This document shows positions 59,684 to 64,000 of a DNA stretch of 64,000 nucleotides, in pieces; positions within the stretch are counted from its first letter, which is position 1, and each line of letters begins with the position of its first letter. Under the pieces are notes generated by a model. That model did no database searches. It had not been told where the DNA came from and saw only the letters and a program-made list of their open reading frames with translations. A program made the position numbers and the translations under genes. The stretch covers positions 32,016-96,015 of the forward strand of contig JAQQAR010000062.1 in NCBI GenBank assembly GCA_028532765.1. Direction: 5' to 3'. Origin of the DNA: Sphaerochaetaceae bacterium. Lineage in GTDB: Bacteria > Spirochaetota > Spirochaetia > Sphaerochaetales > Sphaerochaetaceae.

Positions 59684-60436
59684 ATGAAGTTAATCAGTTG
59701 GAACGTCAACGGGCTTAGAGCAATTCAGAAAAAGGGATTTGAGGAGTATGTATCATCTTGTGATGCAGATATTTTCTGCTTGCAGGAGACAAAGCTGCAG
59801 GAAGACCAAATCTCCCTGAGTCTTCCTGATTATCACCTGTACTGGAGCTTTGCCGAGAAGAAGGGCTACAGTGGCACTGCTCTTTTCAGCAAAACAGAGC
59901 CAATTGATGTTTCAACCGGAATTGGTCACCCCTTGGATAGCGAAGGGAGGACTGTTACTGCTGAATTTGAAGATTTCTATGTAGTAAGTTGTTATACACC
60001 CAACAGCCAAAGCGAATTGGCAAGGCTCGATGTACGAATGGATTGGGATGAAGCATTCAGAGCGTATGTATCTTCCCTGAAAGATATGAAGGGTGTCATT
60101 GTATGTGGTGACCTGAATGTAGCCCATAATCCAATCGATCTAAAGAATCCGAAGTCGAATGAACGGAATGCTGGGTATACCATTGAAGAACGGCAGCAAT
60201 TTACCAAACTCCTGGAAGCCGGATTCTTCGATACATTTCGCCTCCTCTATCCTGAGAAAACCGATACCTACTCTTGGTGGTCGTATCGGTTCCGTGCAAG
60301 GGAGAAGAATGCAGGGTGGCGTATCGACTACTGGCTTGTCAGTGAAGACCTCAAGGACCGTGTGGAGGACAGCTCAATCGATACCGAGGTCATGGGCAGT
60401 GACCATGCCCCGGTAATCTTGAACTTGCAGGACTAG
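59684..60436 (+). CDS. xth: Exodeoxyribonuclease III
   Basis: 250 aa endonuclease/exonuclease/phosphatase-fold AP endonuclease for base excision repair. KLISWNVNGLRA (metal Asn), IFCLQETKLQ (metal Glu), GYSGTALFSK, VVCGDLNVAHNPIDLKNP (Asp/Asn), AGWRIDYWLVSE and MGSDHAPV (catalytic His). Close to the ExoA/APE1-type group. TAGGAG precedes the ATG; probably cotranscribed with asnA. Convergent with typA, 8 nt apart. Confidence 0.95.
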   Translation: MKLISWNVNGLRAIQKKGFEEYVSSCDADIFCLQETKLQEDQISLSLPDYHLYWSFAEKKGYSGTALFSKTEPIDVSTGIGHPLDSEGRTVTAEFEDFYVVSCYTPNSQSELARLDVRMDWDEAFRAYVSSLKDMKGVIVCGDLNVAHNPIDLKNPKSNERNAGYTIEERQQFTKLLEAGFFDTFRLLYPEKTDTYSWWSYRFRAREKNAGWRIDYWLVSEDLKDRVEDSSIDTEVMGSDHAPVILNLQD

Positions 60437-60444
60437 AAGAACAA

Positions 60445-62277
60445 TTACAGCAAGTACTGAGGAATCTCTCCTCGGCTCTCGAACACTTTACGTTGTTGGG
60501 TGCCGAGGACTTTTTTGCACATCCTAATTGCTTTTGGTGTGATTTCAACCAACTCATCATCCTTGATAAACTGGATGGCCTGTTCCAGGCTTGGCTTGCT
60601 TACCGGAGTCAGAATAACCGCATCATCCTTACCTGCTGCCCTGTGGTTGGTTAGTTTCTTTGTCCTGGTTGGATTGAGCAGCAAGTCACCTTCCCTGTTC
60701 CTCTCCCCTACAACCTGCCCTTCATAGACAGGATCACTCGGCTCGATGAACCATCTACCACGGTCCTCCAACTGGAACAGTGCATAGGGTACTGCGTTAC
60801 CGCTTCGGTCGCTGATCAAGCTCCCGCTATAACGGTCAGGGAAATCCCCTTTGTAGGGCTCGTAGCCCTTCATATAGCTGTTCATGATCCCGTTGCCACG
60901 GGTATCGGTGAGAAACTCATCGTGGTATCCTATGAGGCCACGGGAGGGGATCTCAAACTGCATTTTCACCCGAGCATTCTCACTGTAGGTAATATCCCTC
61001 AGATGGCCTTTTCTCTTTGCAAGCTTTTCCATGACCGTTCCACTATGTTCCTCGGGACAATCTATATAGAGGAACTCAACTGGTTCAGTCTTCCTACCCT
61101 GTTCATCGGTCTTGAATATGGTCCTTGGTCTGCCTACGCACATCTCAAACCCTTCTCGACGCATTTGCTCAGCGATGATGGCCATCTGGAATTCGCCTCT
61201 TCCTTTTACCGTAAAGGTATCGTCGGCATTCCTCTCGATCTTGATGGAGACATTACGCAACGCTTCCTTCTGCAAGCGTTCCCAGATCTTTGCCGAGGTT
61301 ACCTGATTCCCTTCCCGTCCAGCCAATGGGCTGATATTCTTGGCAAAAAGCATTGAGACGGTCGGTTCATCGATATGGATACGCTCCAGCGCCTTGGGAT
61401 TATCACTGGTACAGATTGTGTCTCCGATATGTACATCTTCCACACCGCTGAGCACAATGATATCACCACTGAATACCTTGGGGACTTCACTGAACGTCGG
61501 ACCACTATAGGTCTGCAACTTCGATACTCTCAATGGCTTGATAACTCCACCCTCTTTCAGACAAACAAGGTTGTCGTTGGTGGTTGCAATTCCATTCACG
61601 ACCTTGCCTATAACGAGGCGGCCGAGGTAATCATTGTAGGAGAGATCGCTTACGAGCATCCCAAAGGGTTGTTCATCATCAAATACTGGTGCTGGAACGG
61701 TCTCGAGGATTGCGTCGAGCAACTGGTGGAGATTTTCATCAAGATCAAGAGAGGACAGGCCACAGCGACCATCCTTCCCACTTGCGTAGAATACCGGAAC
61801 TTCGAGCATTGATTCATCATCGCCAAGCTCGAGCAGCAATTCATAGACCTCCTGGAGAACCTCTTCACTGCGTTCATCCTGACGGTCTACCTTATTGATG
61901 ACGATAATTGGTTTCAGGTTCAGTTTGAGTGCTTTCTCAAGTACAAAACGTGTCTGCGGGAGCGGACCTTCCGCTGCATCCACAAGAAGGACAACACCAT
62001 CGACCATGGAGAGGCCTCGTTCAACCTCTCCACCAAAATCAGCGTGTCCCGGTGTATCGATGATGTTGATCTTCACCCCTTTCCAGGAGATGGCGCAGTT
62101 CTTTGCACTGATCGTGATACCACGTTCTCGCTCAATGGCTCCACTGTCCATTATTCTGTCTTGTCCATCATCGGTGAGTCCACTCTGCCTGAACATGGCA
62201 TCAACCAACGTGGTTTTACCGTGATCGACGTGGGCGATGATAGCTATATTGCGAATCATATCATTTTGAGTAAGCAT
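60445..62277 (-). CDS. typA: Ribosome-associated GTPase TypA/BipA
   Basis: 610 aa translational GTPase of the EF-G group. G1 [16 protein letters not shown]2 region [13 protein letters not shown]3 [13 protein letters not shown]4 VINKVDRQD. Domains III-V and the BipA-specific C-terminal domain follow ([37 protein letters not shown]). It supports 50S assembly and growth under stress or low temperature. TAAGGA lies 7 nt upstream of the ATG. It starts 21 nt after the MFS gene stop, so the two may be cotranscribed. Confidence 0.97.
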   Translation of the reverse strand: MLTQNDMIRNIAIIAHVDHGKTTLVDAMFRQSGLTDDGQDRIMDSGAIERERGITISAKNCAISWKGVKINIIDTPGHADFGGEVERGLSMVDGVVLLVDAAEGPLPQTRFVLEKALKLNLKPIIVINKVDRQDERSEEVLQEVYELLLELGDDESMLEVPVFYASGKDGRCGLSSLDLDENLHQLLDAILETVPAPVFDDEQPFGMLVSDLSYNDYLGRLVIGKVVNGIATTNDNLVCLKEGGVIKPLRVSKLQTYSGPTFSEVPKVFSGDIIVLSGVEDVHIGDTICTSDNPKALERIHIDEPTVSMLFAKNISPLAGREGNQVTSAKIWERLQKEALRNVSIKIERNADDTFTVKGRGEFQMAIIAEQMRREGFEMCVGRPRTIFKTDEQGRKTEPVEFLYIDCPEEHSGTVMEKLAKRKGHLRDITYSENARVKMQFEIPSRGLIGYHDEFLTDTRGNGIMNSYMKGYEPYKGDFPDRYSGSLISDRSGNAVPYALFQLEDRGRWFIEPSDPVYEGQVVGERNREGDLLLNPTRTKKLTNHRAAGKDDAVILTPVSKPSLEQAIQFIKDDELVEITPKAIRMCKKVLGTQQRKVFESRGEIPQYLL

Positions 62278-62298
62278 AAGAATTCCTTACATCCGCAT

Positions 62299-63498
62299 TC
62301 AGCGGATGACGCTGGTCCTCGATTCCTTCGATTCCAGGAACGTTTTGACCAAGATGAGCAGAAGCATAAGCAGAATACTGATCGTGATGGTGGCAAGACC
62401 TCCTGCCATTCCTACGGACTGTGCAACAGCCCCGATTATGATCGGCATACTGATCGCTCCAACAGTTGCAGTTGCGATACAAGTTCCGGTTGCAATGGTA
62501 GAGGAGGTGAATCTGCTATCCATCGTTGAAAGTGTTGTAGGATAGGTTCCACTCATGGCAAAACCAAATCCAAAAAGGCTGACATAGATCAATGCAGTAT
62601 TCTCTACGCTGATCATCATCGTGAAGAAAGCAAACTGAAGCAAAGCAAGGATGATGAGCAGGACATTCTTGTTCATTCTGTTTGAGATGTGGGCACAGGT
62701 AAGTCGCCCGAGCAATATACAAACCCAAAGCGCCGAACTTGTTGTCTGCGCAAGGGAGGGGCTCAATCGTCCCGTGTCAATGAAGTAGGTCACCAACCAA
62801 CCAATGACGGAGGCTTCTGAGCAGAGATAGAAAAACAAAATAAAGGTATTAAGCCAGAAACGGCCACTTTTCATGAATGCATGGCTCTGATGCCCTACTT
62901 CCTTCCTCTTTGGCTTCCCGGAGAGGGATGATCGACTGAGAAAAACCAGTACCAGGAGTTCTGCCACTACAAGGAACCATGCGCTGATCCTCCAGTGGAC
63001 ACCAAAGAGAGAAGTGGAAAAGAGCACGATAAATGGCGCAAGGAAGGCTCCTACGGCAAATGAAGCATGCAAGAGATTCAATCCAGCGCCTTTGTTCTCG
63101 CTTATTTCACTCATGACCACATTCGTGATGTTGCTGTTGGTGCCTCGCCCTATTCCTGTGAATGCAAAAGCCAAAAGCAGCAATAATGGATTACCTGTTA
63201 CGGTGATCAATAGGAAGCCTATGACAATACCAAGGGAAAGGGTAATGGTACTCCGCTTACGGCCGATGAGGTACGGAAGGTATCCTGCGACAAGAAGTGC
63301 AATGAAGTTTCCTATCTGGTGAGCAGAGATTACAGCACCGCTGAGTACATAACTCATGTGATACTCTTCTTTCAGGAACGGCAACAATGCCCCGATCATG
63401 GTGCTCATCATTCCACTGGTAAGAAATGCAAAATACAATGTATACATCAAGGGCACGTGTTCACGTTTAACCTTGAGCATGGTGGCAAGGGAAGGCAT
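62299..63498 (-). CDS. MFS transporter
   Basis: 399 aa with ~12 transmembrane helices: FAFLTSGMMSTMIGALLPFL (helix 1), GYLPYLIGRKRSTI (the conserved loop 2-3 with G..GRK..), FTGIGRGTNSNITNVV (helix 4). A central charged loop (SSLSGKPKRKEVGHQSHAF) separates the halves. The ATG at 63498 has AGGAG 5-6 nt upstream; 21 in-frame codons further upstream are rejected. The plan resembles sugar or drug:H+ carriers of the FucP/YbjJ type; the substrate is not deducible. Confidence 0.82.
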   Translation of the reverse strand: MPSLATMLKVKREHVPLMYTLYFAFLTSGMMSTMIGALLPFLKEEYHMSYVLSGAVISAHQIGNFIALLVAGYLPYLIGRKRSTITLSLGIVIGFLLITVTGNPLLLLLAFAFTGIGRGTNSNITNVVMSEISENKGAGLNLLHASFAVGAFLAPFIVLFSTSLFGVHWRISAWFLVVAELLVLVFLSRSSLSGKPKRKEVGHQSHAFMKSGRFWLNTFILFFYLCSEASVIGWLVTYFIDTGRLSPSLAQTTSSALWVCILLGRLTCAHISNRMNKNVLLIILALLQFAFFTMMISVENTALIYVSLFGFGFAMSGTYPTTLSTMDSRFTSSTIATGTCIATATVGAISMPIIIGAVAQSVGMAGGLATITISILLMLLLILVKTFLESKESRTSVIR

Positions 63499-63533
63499 AT
63501 AAACTCCTAGATTGTTGCAAGGAAAAGATTCCA

Positions 63534-63602
63534 GACAAAAGTACGGTCCAAAAACGTACATCTATTAAATACCGTTATTTTTCACTTTTGTCCACTAGGT
63601 AA
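63534..63602. repeat. Nested inverted repeats upstream of the MFS gene
   Basis: GACAAAAGT (63534-63542) and ACTTTTGTC (63594-63602) are perfect 9-bp arms, with GTACG/CGTAC nested inside. They cover the probable promoter zone of the MFS gene (TTGTCT on the minus strand). Possible operator. Confidence 0.35.
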
Positions 63603-63750
63603 GAGATTATCATCTTCTTCAAGGAGAGGATGTATATCATTTGCGTAAAGGATGATGAAGCAAATAGCATGGTACCTAAATGTATAGTATTAATTTTTTT
63701 GGCTGTTTTCGACAATGTAAGTGATTAGCTCAATTCTGGTATATTTGAAA

Positions 63751-63860
63751 GTAGTGCGCTGTTTGAGTAGATGAACCTGCAAATAATGCAGTTGGAACGC
63801 GATTTGAATGCAAAAAACAGCGGTTCCAAACACTTTTCGGATTTAGTGAATCTCGAAACC
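63751..63860. ncRNA. Possible structured RNA or gene relic
   Basis: In an otherwise AT-rich stretch this ~110-nt patch is richer in G+C and full of complementary arms: CGCTGTTT (63757-63764) with AAACAGCG (63815-63822), enclosing CTGCA (63777-63781) / TGCAG (63787-63791), then a small hairpin GATT..AATC within CGG...TCG downstream. No long open frame. Strand and identity are unknown; this is a weak call. Confidence 0.25.
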
Positions 63861-64000
63861 AATTCAATTAAAAGTCAGCAACGATAATACAAAATTACTT
63901 TATTACGCGAAATAAGCCAATTTTTTTAATATTTCTACTTAGTGTTATAATTTAAAATATATTTTATTATATTTCATTTTTATATTTTTATCATTTGTTT

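Noticed and set aside
1..64000. tRNA or rRNA genes
   Set aside because: No CCA-ending cloverleaf or rRNA-like conserved stretch was recognised by eye in any intergenic region; a tRNAscan run would be decisive.

Overview
The window looks like a chromosomal segment of a spirochaete, most likely Sphaerochaeta or a close relative. This is inferred from gene content and order: an acidic-tailed S2, a DUF2232 membrane protein between rpsR and rplI, a fused aroDE, a type III glutamine synthetase, the partial oxidative TCA branch gltA/acn/icd, and no flagellar genes. No rRNA or tRNA gene, CRISPR array, insertion sequence or prophage was seen. Most of the window is dense, moderate-GC housekeeping DNA. 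From about 45.8 to 50.7 kb and from 54.5 to 58.6 kb it becomes accessory and AT-rich.

Layout. 0-11.7 kb: the end of a helicase-associated protein, aroDE (-), an ABC-F ATPase and maf (+), then the translation/envelope run rpsB-tsf-frr-uppS-cdsA-dxr-rseP (+). 11.7-16.1 kb (-): rpsF-ssb-rpsR-DUF2232-rplI-dnaB, preceded by a 29-codon gene for an AURKAIP1/COX24 (mS38/bS22-like) ribosomal peptide. 16.3-23.8 kb: murD, a FemAB-type transferase, metG, hflK-hflC and a HAD phosphatase. 23.8-28.5 kb: an ABC-2 type exporter, argG, a guanine-deaminase-like enzyme and an ArsR regulator. 28.7-35.6 kb: gltA, a second HAD phosphatase, acn-icd, an MFS carrier and a DUF212 phosphatase. 35.6-39.1 kb: a polar amino-acid ABC importer with two binding proteins. 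39.2-45.8 kb: hemolysin III, ccdA-tlpA, an rRNA m5C methyltransferase, a DUF362 ferredoxin-like protein, a COG2426 membrane protein and a UvrD-type helicase. 45.8-50.7 kb: four paralogous secreted proteins. 50.8-58 kb: type III glutamine synthetase, a GH13 glucosidase, a parA/ribbon-helix-helix cassette in an AT-rich desert and a GH1 beta-glucosidase. 58.6-64 kb: asnA, xth, typA, an MFS carrier and a terminal AT-rich stretch with a possible structured RNA.

How it fits together. Citrate synthase, aconitase and an isocitrate dehydrogenase with NAD-type residues give 2-oxoglutarate. Glutamine synthetase III and AsnA fix ammonia, ArgG leads to arginine, and the ABC importer brings in amino acids. 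Promoters of argG, the second binding protein, the permease and glnN carry similar 14-bp motifs (approximate consensus TGMATAWWTATGCA) that look like ARG boxes, suggesting one nitrogen/arginine regulon.

Most notable observations: (i) four divergent paralogs of a two-domain secreted protein whose C-terminus resembles spore-coat-U/chaperone-usher pilins, with no usher or chaperone nearby; (ii) a recurrent promoter layout, -35 / 17 bp / -10 / 5-8 nt / ATG, in front of genes lacking a Shine-Dalgarno, predicting leaderless mRNAs, including a divergent pair sharing one -35 box; (iii) identical box/promoter geometry in front of two amino-acid transport genes; (iv) the tiny mS38-like gene. Promoters, operators and terminators were found by eye from base patterns and are predictions.
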